DNA of 64,000 nt from Mesodorylaimus sp. YZB2_4 (lineage: Eukaryota > Nematoda > Enoplea > Dorylaimida > Dorylaimidae). Position numbers and translations under genes: made by a program. Location: NCBI GenBank assembly GCA_030248295.1, contig JASANH010001028.1, positions 62,001 through 126,000 of the forward strand, given 5' to 3'. Of this stretch, positions 23,146 through 34,928 are shown piece after piece. Within the stretch, counting starts at the first letter, position 1. Every line of letters begins with the position of its first letter. The notes beneath the pieces are model-generated. The model saw only the letters and a program-made list of their open reading frames with translations, was not told the DNA's origin and made no database searches.

Positions 23146-25791
23146 ACCTGCGCAGTGAATGTTCCAGAAGGTTCGCGTAAGGATGTCCGTTGCGACTCGT
23201 CATCCGCTATCAGAGCGGAGTCACGCCATCGATTATTGCTGAGAGCGCTATTAGGGCTTTTTCTGATGATAATCATTGTATTTTTATCATTCTTTTTGTC
23301 GTCTGTATTTTATCTGTGGTTCATGTTGCCTGAAATAATTAACATCACTTTTTGAGGCGGGGCTTTGAGAATAAAGGAAACTTTGCAGGTACATCGGTGA
23401 ATATTTTAGTGTGAATGATAGATCACTGGCAATCAGCTCCAAATTGATAGGATGTAGATCTTCCACCGCTAGTTGTTTTCCTTGTTTAATTTTCGCAGGT
23501 TTTTATCTTTTATGTTTTAGTGTTTGTATTCTATTTTTTGTCGCACGCGACGGAAAACAAAAGTCTTTTCTGACAGAAAGCATAACCAGCAAACTTTTAT
23601 GGAACACGCAGCCTACTATGTAATGTGCAAAGATGCGAAAAAACATGACGGAAAAATTTCTGATTGGGTTGAGTAGAAGATTGGCCCTAAAAATATGGGC
23701 ACAGTGTACTGTTGGGTGTGCCATAAAGAATGATACTTTCATTTTTTGGTCGAGGTGAAGCTATTTTTAGGTTAGCGAGAAAACCAGATCATTTTATTCA
23801 GGATTCATTGCAAAATTGGCTGATTCATTCTATTCGCCATTTGTTTGTTTGCCAAACGCGATATAAACGACAGTACCAACTTTCACAACTTTTCCTCACA
23901 CAGTCTGCGCGAATGTGCTTCGCTGCTTCGTTAGTACCTTTTTCAAAGTCGTTTTTGAATTGACTCTATCCTACTTCATCACTCTCGTAAATTTTTCCAA
24001 ACAGAGGAGTCCAACGTTCAAATCTGCGCTATTTGGGGGCCAACGCTTTGCCTAAATAAACTGAGGAAAGTGATCCTTGCACCACTTTGCAGTTCGATAG
24101 TGCCAGTGTCGCTGATCATTTTGCACCATCGTTTGATTGTAGCATTACTTCAGTGCTCCCTCCAATCATCGAAAATTTTCTCTGGATAATATCTACTTTC
24201 ACACTTGGAAACAACAAGTTTTTGAAGGTCGAGGCTTTTCATTTTTCTGTCCTATAAGGGCTCCCCACGACAGAATTTAATACTGAATCCATTGATGGAA
24301 GTGTTAATTGACACAGACCCTCCGACTCGAAGAAAACAGCGCCATTCAGAGAGTATCATTCTTTTGGCACATCCGAATCTAGATCGAGTTGCGGTCGAGG
24401 TGCGAGTTTGGTCCAGCTTGGCGTCAAATGGAAATTTGACTTATTGAGGAGGCATTCGGTAAGGCTGGCTCATATTTCTACATTAATGCTTAGGAGAATG
24501 TGTTTAGCAATCATTCCTCCCTGGGTGAAATGTGGGGTGTTGTCGTGCATGCTTGGCTACACTGGTGTCGAAAACGCTTGCGAGCGGGGAGCCTTCGTAG
24601 ACGTGTGGATGAAAGGGAAAATTTTTATTTCAACAGGCAGAATAATGTTATTGTGAGTCCGGTGCCTAAAAGTCTCATACAGTGCTTTTGGCCATACAAA
24701 ACCTTGTCGATGATGCAGAATTTGTTGACTTAGATGCTCATGAAGGCAGCCTGATCCATCAAAAACCTTTGTAACAGTGAAAGATCATCCTAAAACAATG
24801 ACTTTCCTCAATGAGGCTGCGTTCAATTAAAGGAGAGGGGAAAATTAGGCAAAAGAAATCTGTATTGTTCGTAGGTACCACAGAGCCTTAGCGACCGCCT
24901 TCTCTGTATCACTAATCCGAACTCCATCCCTAAAGGGTCGACTGAAAAAATCTCGGTCTTGAAAAAATAACAAACAAACGACCAAAAACCAAAACGTTTT
25001 GAAGACCTGAGAGCGCGCTACTGGCGAATACACTGTTTCTTAGTGAGTTTTGCGAAACAATTTTCGATACTTCAGGTGTTTTTCTGACGATGAGACGAAA
25101 CGTGATGTTTTGGGTTGGAAAGTTGCAATCCAAGGACACTCTTTCACTGTTTCAAAGGGCTTTGACGCTCCAATGGCGGCACAAGTGAATTTTAAGTTTG
25201 CCGCGGAACAAATTGAACCTAATTATTTGTCTAAGGGAATTTCTAAAGCAGACATTTTTTGCTGGCACGCTTTGCACACAGGCTTAGGCAATAAGAAATA
25301 AAAATAGGAGAGGAGTAAAAGGAGAAGAACCAGCCTTCTTTTGCCAACTGCTCCTCATTGGTTTTTGGATGATCCCTCGAAAGAACCCTTGGAATAACAG
25401 GAACATGGACAACTCGAAATAGACAAGGAGTCTCAATAAATGTTTTGCCGGCAGGCTTTTGAGTAACAATATTGAAAAAGTGGGTCACGCATTGGCCTCA
25501 AGCGGACCAATGTCCAACTCACCATAATCCAAGTCGTCACCGTCCTCACATACGAGAAACAAATTAAATCCTTCTGATGGCTTACGGCTATGTACACAAG
25601 ACGCGTGGGCGGTGTCGGCGACCAGAAAGGAGTGGACTAATAATGGCGACGGGAAGAAAATGAAAAGTGGGCATTTCGTGTCCAGAGGAATATAACTAGA
25701 AGAACCAGCCAGTCCTAACCACTACAATCGTTCTGTCTCATTTGTGGCGAACCAGTCGAATGCGCCCGAGTTCCCGTCCATAAATTTTAAA
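23146..25791. other. Intergenic with transposase remnant
   Basis: Directly after the GT14 stop is a 66-codon frame with one hydrophobic stretch (23155-23355), lacking an ATG; it is probably 3' UTR. A decayed mariner-type transposase lies near 24.0-24.3 kb. No other gene is supported. Confidence 0.35.
23986..24270 (-). mobile_element. Decayed mariner/Tc1-type transposase fragment
   Basis: On the minus strand one frame reads QNDQRHWHYRTAKWCKDHF, then PQFI, an in-frame stop, AKRWPPNSADLN, and after a one-base shift LDSSVWKNL. This matches the catalytic region around the second acidic residue of mariner-type transposases, whose hallmark is WPxNSPDLNPLDxxVW. The stop and the shift show that it is dead. 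Upstream coding is eroded and no terminal repeats were found. Confidence 0.6.
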
Positions 25792-26157
25792 ATGACCATA
25801 ATCTCTAGTGTGTTCTTGATTTCGTGTCTTTTCATTCATTCTTTTTGCAACGCTGCGCCCACAACCCAACAAACCGGTGACTCAATCCATGATCACTCAT
25901 ATTCTAGTTTCGGTGGCAGTGAATTAAGTCCAGTCGATATCAGCGTCCCGTACAAACGGAGCGATGGTCGGGTAGGGCACGGCGTAGTTCTGTCTGACCC
26001 TCAGTGGATTCATCAGTTGAGCCCGGTCGACATCGAGATTCCTTACAAACGCGCCGCTGATCGTTCAGACGACGAATTTGGAAAGCGAAACGCAGTAAAG
26101 AAGTTTAGCTTCGATTTGGATCTGAATACTTGGGAGCGGATCTCAAAAGCGGGATAA
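25792..26157 (+). CDS. Putative neuropeptide precursor (novel)
   Basis: Single exon, 121 residues. The start gives a strong signal peptide, MTIISSVFLISCLFIHSFCNA. The rest looks like a prohormone. Two copies of a near-identical peptide, LSPVDISVPYKR and LSPVDIEIPYKR, each end in a dibasic KR cleavage site, spaced 21 residues apart. A third KR site occurs in DDEFGKR, where the Gly would allow C-terminal amidation. The tail FSFDLDLNTWERISKAG follows. Prohormone convertase cleavage would release peptides ending in VPY or IPY, plus a short acidic peptide ending in Phe-amide. No known family is recognised; the PVDIxxPY core differs from NPY, FMRFamide and other common families. It would be expected in dense-core vesicles of neurons or gland cells. 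The frame is open upstream, but no better ATG exists. Confidence 0.68.
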   Translation: MTIISSVFLISCLFIHSFCNAAPTTQQTGDSIHDHSYSSFGGSELSPVDISVPYKRSDGRVGHGVVLSDPQWIHQLSPVDIEIPYKRAADRSDDEFGKRNAVKKFSFDLDLNTWERISKAG

Positions 26158-27694
26158 ATCGAGTGGGGTGATAGTGATCATGATCGCATTGCATGTGACC
26201 CATAGAAGTATGTGGGTGGAATGACTAGGGCACTGATGGTGTATCTGAGAACAGATGGCGCGTAAGAATTGAGTTTTAAATCCGTAAAGTCCTGACTGGC
26301 TATGCGAGTGTGCCTCGTGCCTGGTAGCCCATGGCGCTTGAAAGGAAAAAATCAACCCCTCAAGTTGCTAGATGTTTCAGCCGAAGATTTGCAGTAGTCG
26401 CAAGACTTTCTTTGATTCAGTCAGAGTTTTTGTTTCGCCGACTGCGGTCGGCTACACTCCCTTTGGCGCCTGCCAGGCCTGGTTACATTGGCGTCACGGA
26501 CATTGGGGCCATCCATGGTGGTGTCTGTCCCTGTCTGTCAGGGCGTTAGTACCAAGAGCTTGCTGTCAGCTAGCCAGCTGCGTGAGAGCACAGTGCGCAT
26601 TGCGAAGGCAGTGTAAGCCCTTAAAAGAGAAAATGGTCTCTATTCTGGGAAGAGCATCTGTGTCGATGGGAGGGATGTAACCCTGGTGTCTGGTAGACCA
26701 TGGCGAGTGGGAGATAGTAAGCGATCTCCCCTGGCTGGAAAACGTCAAGAGTGGACCATTCTCTCCGGCCTTTCAATGCACTGGTTCAGGGAAGAGGTCT
26801 GCCTTTCCAAAGTCGGGGTCGGCACGAGAGCGATCGAGGGCCGTCCAGTTTGGTTCGCAGGCATCGGCAGAGAACTGCTCTGTGGGCACTTCAGGCTGAG
26901 GTTCTTCAGAGCCCCTTTGACGGCCGGCATGAGCTGCTGCTCCACGATTTGTGTGCCTACCCTGCGCTTTTGGTGGCCAGTAGAACCCACAACGAGGCGT
27001 CCGCGGACAGCGTGGGATAGTTCCTGTGGCTTGAACCATCCTCTCGTCAGCACTGGACAGCCCTAGGGCGAGCCAAGGATTTCACGTGCGCAAGGAGGGC
27101 CGCACTTTATAAGCCATATCAAAATTTTGAGAGGCTTGAATTCTGTTTTTCGAGGGTTAGCTCTTTCCCTCATGGTCCTGTGTGAAAATGGGCGGTGAAG
27201 ATTGCTGTGGTACTTTTTTAAATTTATAAGAACTGTAAAATGGTGTGCAGTAGTAAAAAAACACGCTATATATTGATCTTGCTCTCGGGTAATTGACTAC
27301 GTGTAACGGCTGGATCCGACAAACCCCCATTCGATCCAGCCGTGAACTACGTGGTTACTTTGCCATCCTGTCTGCCTATCATCTTGAAGCCGTGGCCCTG
27401 CTGCTCAAAACAGCCAGGCAGTTCAAAGGGCAGGAAATTATGAACAACAGGGGCAGCCACTCTAAGCAAGATTTGCGTCATCTATGTGGGTGCACAAACA
27501 CATCCAAATCATGCCTGCTCTTGACTGCCATTGACAGCGTTTACAGTTTCTGAAATTTCCTGCCTATTCAATTTTCTTCTTCGTAAATGCGGCCCCCACC
27601 GTTGCTCTTAAAATCGAATAGATGTTTATCAAAATAGCGATCTTGCAGACAATGCAGTTCATTATTCTCACACAGACAGAAAACTGCCACGCTA
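26158..27694. other. Intergenic, GC-rich block
   Basis: About 26440-27110 is markedly GC-rich relative to its surroundings, and several frames are open on both strands at once. No frame shows a domain. It could be an unrecognised repeat or decayed coding sequence. A short element at 27303-27345 is also present at 30495-30540. Confidence 0.35.
27303..27345 (-). repeat. GGATCG-type repeat shared with 30.5 kb
   Basis: On the minus strand GGCTGGATCGAATGGGGGTT continues to TGTCGGATC. The plus strand at 30495-30540 has GACTGGATCGGATGGGGGTT continuing to TGTCGGATC. The match over roughly 30 bases in opposite orientation shows a dispersed element. Confidence 0.65.
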
Positions 27695-28825
27695 ATGAGT
27701 GTAGCTAGAAAGCTTTGCCCTTCAGTCACTCACTTCAGAATATACAAGATGGGCAACCAGTCGATCGCCTATCAAGCCCTTTCAACCATGTTCAACGCTA
27801 CATCTCTTCAGCCGCATCACGTTTCAAACTCGATACCTCTGAGCATGGACCAATGGAACGAACGAGTTACAACGGCCGTTTTGTACACAATTTTTGGATC
27901 ATGCGGAATCGTGCTTAATACGTTTCCTATCCTTCTCACGTTTTGCACAGATCTTTGCAAGAACTACGTGCACCTGATGGTTGCCAGTTTGCTTACTGGT
28001 GATCTCTTGAGCTGTCTAGAATTCTCTTTTGGCCAAATCATGTACACACTATATAGGGAGCAAATGAGCCCGATTCCCTGCCATTTTCTGGCTTTTATTA
28101 CCAACACGGCTGCTTTTTTCGAATACATATGCTTGAGCTTACTTTCTTTGAACAGATACGTCTCTTTATATCACACTGAGCATTACGACCGAATCTACAC
28201 CAGGAGAAATATAGCTCTGATGGTTTTAGGAAGCTGGGTCCTGGCTGGGGTCTCGCCAGCGGTGTTCTGGTTGGGTGGGAAAGTAGGTTTTGATGATGAC
28301 AACCAGCACTGCTGCATTGTGGTCAAGCACGAGCAAGTGGGCTGGGCTATCTTCTACTGGTTCACTATCATTATACCACTGGTAACCGTATGTGATGGCT
28401 TGGTCGTATTTTGCAATTACAAGGTTTACAAGAAGTTGTCGGCGCACGGCGCTGTTCAAACCTTGAAAAATAATGTAATACAGCAGAACAAGGAGCTGCT
28501 GTATTATCTTTTGGCTGACATGTGTTTCCCAATCATCTTTCACACCACTTATCAGTTGTCCAAGTTTATTTTGGTTGATCGCACGTCCCTCGTGCACAAA
28601 CGAATTTTCACGTGCTTGTATCTGATCAATGCTTGTTTGCGTGGGTTGGCAACCATGACCATGCTGCGTCCCTACAAGAATGCTGTGAAGCGTGTTGTTA
28701 CTTGTACTTGGCTCGCGAGAACTCAATCAAACGTGATCAGCCCAGCGAGTCAAGTCGAGAAAAAAGGCCCTTCTGGTGCGGCGCAAGATGTGGGCTGCGC
28801 GTCGATACCAAACGCTATGAAGTGA
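27695..28825 (+). CDS. Seven-transmembrane receptor, rhodopsin-like
   Basis: Single exon, 376 codons. Helices are visible at about residues 60-84, 92-118, 130-152, 173-193, 216-240, 267-290 and 302-322. Cys129 before TM3 and Cys206/207 in the second extracellular loop are the usual disulfide partners. The DRY position is NRY (153-155), and TM2 keeps an acidic residue in TGDLL. TM7 lacks a normal NPxxY and reads LRGLATMTMLRPYKN. N-glycosylation sites NQS and NATS lie in the N-terminus. It is a plasma-membrane GPCR of unknown ligand. The unusual TM3 and TM7 motifs suggest a lineage-specific, possibly chemosensory branch. An internal ATG at 27749 (MGNQS) is an alternative start. Confidence 0.82.
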   Translation: MSVARKLCPSVTHFRIYKMGNQSIAYQALSTMFNATSLQPHHVSNSIPLSMDQWNERVTTAVLYTIFGSCGIVLNTFPILLTFCTDLCKNYVHLMVASLLTGDLLSCLEFSFGQIMYTLYREQMSPIPCHFLAFITNTAAFFEYICLSLLSLNRYVSLYHTEHYDRIYTRRNIALMVLGSWVLAGVSPAVFWLGGKVGFDDDNQHCCIVVKHEQVGWAIFYWFTIIIPLVTVCDGLVVFCNYKVYKKLSAHGAVQTLKNNVIQQNKELLYYLLADMCFPIIFHTTYQLSKFILVDRTSLVHKRIFTCLYLINACLRGLATMTMLRPYKNAVKRVVTCTWLARTQSNVISPASQVEKKGPSGAAQDVGCASIPNAMK

Positions 28826-30274
28826 CAACCGATGGGCAAACATGAGAAAATGGCGGATACAAAGCTAAACAAGGAGAAGAATGGTTGACCTGGATGACTC
28901 CATCTCATCCGATACTTATAACTACGTGTTTTATTTAAGCTGAATGTTAAGATGTGCGTTCGTGTTCACTGCAGAGGCTCGATTTTCTATGAGCTCATGT
29001 GCCGCCCCCTCCCCTGCAGAGTGCCCTCATTCAGTGCAGATAGGTCTGAGTACACATGCATCCAATGGGACATAAAGAGTGACCAGTTAATTATCTAGAA
29101 AACCTGCCTAGGTTCGTAAAAGGCAAACAGACATAACCGCATATCACCGTTGGCTGCAGCTGGCGTTGCAATCCGTAAGAATAACATCACGTCTTCGCTC
29201 TGCACCACGCCATTGAAGGAAAAAATAAGATATGATAGTCAGTGGAGTCGGTCTATTCCACAAAATATTGTCACTTAAAAGCCGCAGTGCTGCTGTGGCT
29301 ACTGGCGATAGTTCCCACTACATCGATAGCTCAAAGATTTGTTTTCTAGAAAGCACTGCTGCGTCGGCGTGCAATATAATTTGCCTAAATACGTTGACAT
29401 GGAAATTCATACGTCTGTACTCGAATCTTCCATCGAAAAAAGTCCTTCAGCTAGGTTATATGGTTTTCCTTTATATCTTCGCCAGGGTCAAGTACTGCAT
29501 TAAGGTAGAAAGGCATTATAAGCGGGGTGGTTAAAGAAGGAACGAAAGAGATAATCCACATTAAACCGAGACAGGCCTGTCCCGTCCCCAAGCAAGCCGC
29601 TCCTTGCGGGACCAGCGCCCGCTACAAAAGAACTTGAGGCTAGGGGAGATCCAGAGAAAATAAAGTTGCCGTCTCAGGCAATGCTGACTGTGTTTCTTCA
29701 TTCATCCAATTAAGCTCCAGCCAGCAGAGGATCACGTAAATGTGGACAGTTCCTGAACATAAGCCACTATCATCAAGAATTTTGTAATGCTCCCATCTGG
29801 CGCGCCACTAACTGCAGTTACTGTATCACATCAATCCGTAGCTTGACTATCAACCACTCCCAACACCTTTTTTGAAGAGTATTATAAACGACTTTGCCTC
29901 CCTGCTGGGAAGAGTATTGATCTCCCAACTGATTGAGTCTTCCTGAAGGCACGGGCACTAACAAATAAGTACAAAGTATGGGAGCCTACGCGACTGCCAA
30001 CAACTCTATGCTGATAGCGAAGAGGTGCCGTGCGTGCGGTATCTACAGAATTCTTTCACTCTATTCCGAGTGATTACTCATATCCTTCACCATCCCCCTG
30101 CTCTCTCTGTCTCTCTGTCTGTGCTGTATTGTATGTCCCCACTTCTGCATTCGGGCATCGTGACTAAAAGTCTTTCTTAAAACAACCGCATTTCTGGTAT
30201 TCTGATAAGCGTGTCACAGGATAACACTTATTTTTAGGGCCACATTTCTCAGGGCTTTAGGAAAGCTTGATATC
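28826..30274. other. Intergenic, nothing recognised
   Basis: No frame with a domain and no clear repeat is seen. A weak match to the SINE head may occur near 29580-29620 but is too short to call. Confidence 0.35.
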
Positions 30275-30277
30275 CGA

Positions 30278-30492
30278 GCGGCCGCGGTGGTGCAGCGACT
30301 CAGCATCCGTCTCTCAGTATTGCTTGGGAGCGAGTGGCTGGCCTCGTCCCGGGTTCGATCCCCAGTGATACAGGGCGATTTTTAAACCACAAACCCTCGC
30401 TGACCTTGCACGCCAGGACGTGGTTTGTTCCGCTCTGGTTGCTCCGAGTGGAGAGACGGAAACCAAACGAGACAGTCTCGGCTATTCACAGC
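30278..30492 (+). repeat. tRNA-headed SINE, 3'-truncated
   Basis: It begins GCGGCCGCGGTGGTGCAGCG, where GGTGGTGCAGCGACTCAG is A-box-like. About 60 bases later comes a perfect B-box, GGGTTCGATCCCC. The body contains CTCGCTGACCTTGCACGCCA, identical to the 57.9-kb copy, and GAGAGACGGAAACCAAACGA, close to AAGAGACGGAAGCCAAAGGA there. After about 30490 the sequence changes to a GGATCGGAT repeat, so the usual tail is missing. Confidence 0.75.
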
Positions 30493-32159
30493 TTACGACT
30501 GGATCGGATGGGGGTTTGTCGGATCGGATCGGATCGGACGAGATGGAAGAAATTTCGGTCCCCTGAGGATTCCATCACTTGGTCGATTCCCCACTGTGTC
30601 GTTTCCCCCACCGTGCCTGGTGGGGGGGGGTATCGACTCACTGAGACATGTGACGTTTCCCCTACTGTGCCGGTTCCCCCACCATAATTTTTCCAACCCA
30701 CCAAATACCCCCGCCCCCAAATATCACCCACCAAATATCACCATGGCACCAATCGCCAATCGTTTCCAGGGCCAAAAAACGAGTGATGTTGTCAACAGTA
30801 GTTGCTCGCTTCAGTGACTGCCAGCTCATTGTGTCATCTAGCTCGACTCCTTTTTAGGTTTTTGGTGGGATCGAAGAAGAAAGTGGTGATGTCTTAATGG
30901 TACCAGTCGAGAAACAGGACAAAGATGCGTTAATTCCACTTATTAAACAGTGAATTGAACCTGGAACTACAATCGTAGTGGCATGTATGGCATTTTTCTG
31001 CGCTTGGCGGTATTTTTATTAAAACCAGGTTTTCAATTCATGGCCAATCTTCTCAAAAACGTGTTACGGTATGTTTGTGTCACACTTATCAAAAAAGTGT
31101 AGGATAAAAGCATCTCAAGGTCAACCACAGCGTCCCATTTTTTTACAAGAAAATGGGAGCGTGCACGAACCATATTAAAGCGACCTGGCGCCCGGCGAAG
31201 GCTATATTTCCAGCACATCGTTGAAAAGATTTTTCTGCCAAATACCTACCTCGCGAAATATACATTTTTTGAAACAGGCTTTTTAATGAATATTTGGTTG
31301 TCCTCCCAGTTGTTTTTTTTTCAGGTTTGCGCATATGACCCGGCTTAACCATTGCTTTTTTCAAAGAGGCTCGCGCTTCGTACGCAGGCCGGAAGGAGGA
31401 TGACTTATACAAGCAATTCGACGGCAATGACGATGATGCTTGCAAACGAAAAAGACTCTTTTTTCTGAGTCACGTAATACGCTCCCTATTTTTCAGTTAG
31501 CTTATCAGGGGATTAAATCTATTTCCATAACAAATGCTGATATGAGGCTGATTTCTCTGAGTTACCCAAGCATTTGCTCTACCGTAACACCTGTTAATGA
31601 GACTCGAGAAATCAGTTCGATCTTACAGGCGACATGGATGACTGTATGAGCAATATCGGATTATTTCGAATTTCGCAGTTTTGTGATTGATTGTTTTATT
31701 GCATGAGCGATAATACTGCTTGTTTGTTTTTTGTTTCTTGTGTTTTCGGTTGCCTGATGCTCGAGTGGGTTAGGCCCCTAACCCACTCGAGCGGGTTAGA
31801 CAACATTGAGACTCCGTGTCGAACCAAACTGAAAAAAGAGGGCGCCTCGGCCACGTACTGCTGGACAATTCAGCTGTGATAGAGGGATTCATGTGAGACT
31901 GACATCTCGTCGTTTCACTCTCTAGGTTTGCTTACAGTCGTTGTCAGCTTCTCGTATCGTGGTGCGAGCACTGACAATCAGCATTTTTATCGCTGCTTTG
32001 GATAAACTGCTTGTCTTGGCTGTACCTGAGTCATGCTCGTTTCGTGCAAACATGGGACGTATAATCGATAGGTCTAGAGAGAGACAAACGAAAGGTTGCG
32101 CAGCCATCCAGCACTGAGCGACAACAACAACAAAATCGAGGCCCACCCATTTCCTTAAG
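30493..32159. other. Repeat-rich intergenic region
   Basis: It opens with GGATCGGAT tandem units (30505-30540). Then comes a C-rich stretch of imperfect repeats with GTTTCCCC and TTCCCCCACC (30595-30750), and a perfect hairpin at 31759-31792. The missing 5' exons of the ABCG pseudogene (Walker A) were sought here and not found. Confidence 0.4.
31759..31792. repeat. Perfect 16-bp hairpin with 2-base loop
   Basis: GCTCGAGTGGGTTAGG, a CC loop, then the exact complement. Such a tight perfect palindrome would extrude readily as a cruciform. Confidence 0.9.
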
Positions 32160-34835
32160 CGATTTGCGCAATAAATCTTGTAACATTATGCAACGCGACG
32201 AATTATTACCAAATCTAACTGTCATGGAATGCATGATAGCTGCAGTGCATTTGAAATCACAGGCTAAATCTTCATTTGATAAGAGAATGGAAATGGTAAG
32301 CCGCTAATGCTTTCTATTCTTGGACCTTACGTGCACGTGTTCAATGCTGCAGATCGATGAGATATTGACCAGCTTGGGGATTGGTGATCATACAAATACA
32401 AAAGCTCGCAATCTTTCGGGTGGCCAACGGAAACGTCTGAGTATTTGAACACAAGAACTAGTCAATAATCCACAAGTCATGTTTTTGGATGAGCCATCGA
32501 CCGGATTAGACTCGCAGGCGTCGCACGAGTGTGTCAGTTTATTGAAACGTCTAGTGAAAGATTACGATCAAAGAACTATCATTTGCACAATACATCAACC
32601 ATCAGCAAAATGTTTGGAACTTTTGACAAAGTAAACCGTGTTATTTTCGCTAAAATAAGAACTAACGTTATACATAATACTTTTTTCAGCTGTTTATCAT
32701 GGCGAGTGGAGAATGCATTTACAAAGGCAGCGTTACATCGCTGTTGCCTTATTTGAACTCGAAGAGTCTGTGCTGTCCAGCTTATAATAATCAACCCGAT
32801 TTTAGTAAGCAGATTAGAGACACGGTGCAAAACAGAATCTGTAGTCACTTCTGATTTAGTTATTGAAGTGGCTTCGGGCGTCTATGGAAAAATGCAAGAG
32901 CGATTGGCTCAATGCGCCAGAGACGGTGAATGCGATAATGAGGCAGGACTGACTCATGATCAGCAAGGCCGTCGAAGCACGGTTGATTTGTTCCATAGAA
33001 CAATTGAGAGTAAGCAAACAGGAAATTCATGCGCTAACAGTGAAAATCAGGAAAAAATAGAAAGATGGGAAATGGGGAGAAGGCGCCCGAAAGTGAGACT
33101 ATCACTACAAGTGACCAGAAAAACTCGAGTCCTGTTCCGCTGGAAGAATTGACCAATGGTTTTGTCGATAAAGGCGAGTGCCAAGCAGAGGAAACTCTTA
33201 AGGTAAAATTCTGCTTTCTACTAGCGGAATGACGATAAGTGGTCGCTGAGCTGGTAAAAAGCTGCTGAGAGCACAGGCATGGAACTTTTTCCTTCAGTAA
33301 TAATAAAAAAGCAATTTTTAGAAATCGACTCTCAAATCCTACAGGGACTGGAGAATATTTGCGGCCTTGCCGTTTACGGGCTTCATGATATTACTGTTAC
33401 GTACCTTCAAATGCATTGTACGAGACAGAGTAAGCAAGTACATATGTGTGCGGGAAAAACGCTCCACAGGACAGCGATAACATATTTATATCCGTACGGA
33501 TATGGTCAAAAACAGGCCTGGCACAGGTAGTCTAAAGCCTATCCGACCAGGACATGGTCGACCGTCAATGGGTCGGGATTGGGTCGGCCAAGTTTTAAAA
33601 TGAGCGGGTCGGGCTGGGTCGGAGTGTCAAAGCCCGCAAAATTTGAATTGCCGCTTTTGATTCGCTGCTTGTATCAAAATGCGATGCAATGACAGATTGC
33701 AATAAACAGCTGAATTCTGGTCACAATCAGAAATTGAAATGATTAATGGTTTTTATTGGAACCTCACTTGTTGAGCGTAAAAAGAGTGGTACTGGTGAAG
33801 GACAAAGCCACAGTATTTTTTGAACGAGTTTTTTAGAAACTTTTGTCTGGAACTGCGCTCTAATTTTTCCAAAATTTTAAAATATTCAGAACGCAGCCCA
33901 AAATTATTATAAGCTGTTTTAGGCTATGGACGTCGTTCAAGGTTAAATCCGTAAATGGTTTTTCATTAGACGTGGATAGAACATGTGTTTTTGTTGAGAG
34001 AAGTACAGTTGACATTGCTGTTTTGGTGGTTTTTCGGCAGGCCAAGTTTTTGAAGGAGCGGGTCTGGTTGGCTAACTCATCAGCTTTTTCAGGCCTGGGT
34101 CAAAAAACAAAATTACTCTGGCGAATCCTTCCCTGTTTAATTTTTCTGAAAACTGTAAAATTCATAAATCATTGAAGGAATCTAATTGAACTTATGGATA
34201 CAAGCTGTATGTAATCCATTGATTATTATTTTACAACGCTGTTTTCAACAGTGATAAATTACAAATTCAGCGATCTCCTTCTAGCGTTGCTTCAATACCC
34301 CCTTAGTTTCAACAACAGCAATAACTTTATGCTGGATCTGCAAGGCAATATCAGTTTCGGGTATTTTAAAATTCATGCTTCACACGCTGTTGCTGCTAAA
34401 ATTTTTGTGCATTGTACATAGTTTGTCGTAGACAGTTTTCTCAGAAGCAGTATGAATGCTTGCACGTCAGTGATTTTCAAAGAGAACTTTTTACAAAGGT
34501 GTATTTATAGAATCTGTCACTACTACGTCTTCTTTCCCACATCGGTATCGGGTTACTGATCGGTGGGCTTTGACATTGGAAAAGACAATGAGCAACAACT
34601 ATTTGACAAAGCCTGCATATTTATATCCATGCTATTCATGATGTTCACAGCTTTGATGCCCACCATCATGACGTGTAAAGTGCGGAAACTCTTGCCGCTC
34701 TGACATCAAATCCTCGAGTTTACCTCTCTTAGTTTCTATAGAAGGGAAGTGTTTCTTCGAGAGCAGTTGAATAGCTGGTACAGTTTATGCAACTACACTT
34801 TGGAAAGACATTGGCCGATGCACCATTTTAGGTAT
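32160..34835 (+). pseudogene. ABCG-type half-transporter pseudogene (ABCG1/4-like)
   Basis: Exon-like blocks follow the ABCG order. The first (to 32295) gives SCNIMQRDELLPNLTVMECM. The second (from 32353) gives the signature LSGGQRKRLSI, Walker [14 protein letters not shown] and the [11 protein letters not shown] switch region. The third (32690-32804) gives LFIMASGECIYKGSV and LCCPAYNNQPDF. The fourth (from 32860) starts IEVASGVYGKM. A later block (about 34530-34830) carries TM-region fragments ISMLFMMFTALMPTIMT, REVFLREQLNSWYSL and KTLADAPF. Disabling changes are a TGA at 32446-32448 between signature and Walker B, a one-base loss near 32622 (LFDK read as LLTK), a shift near 33055, and stops and shifts around 34585 and 34702. 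Walker A and several membrane exons are missing. Intact relatives export sterols or lipids. Confidence 0.82.
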
Positions 34836-34928
34836 TGCCTTGCAAATATTTTTTGTCCAGGCTTTGCTCCACTACATAAGTAACACAATTCGTTTTCAGG
34901 CCACATTTGCCTTCCTCTATATTATAAT

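Noticed and set aside
23155-23355. 66-codon frame with one hydrophobic segment after the GT14 stop
   Set aside because: No ATG start. It lies in the probable 3' UTR and has no recognisable family.
25050-25301. Frame with GWKVAIQGHSFTVSKGFDA after a ttcag acceptor
   Set aside because: It reads like protein, but no partner exon, domain or start was found.
26686-27066. 126-codon plus-strand frame
   Set aside because: Other frames on both strands are open over the same GC-rich DNA, so openness is not evidence here.
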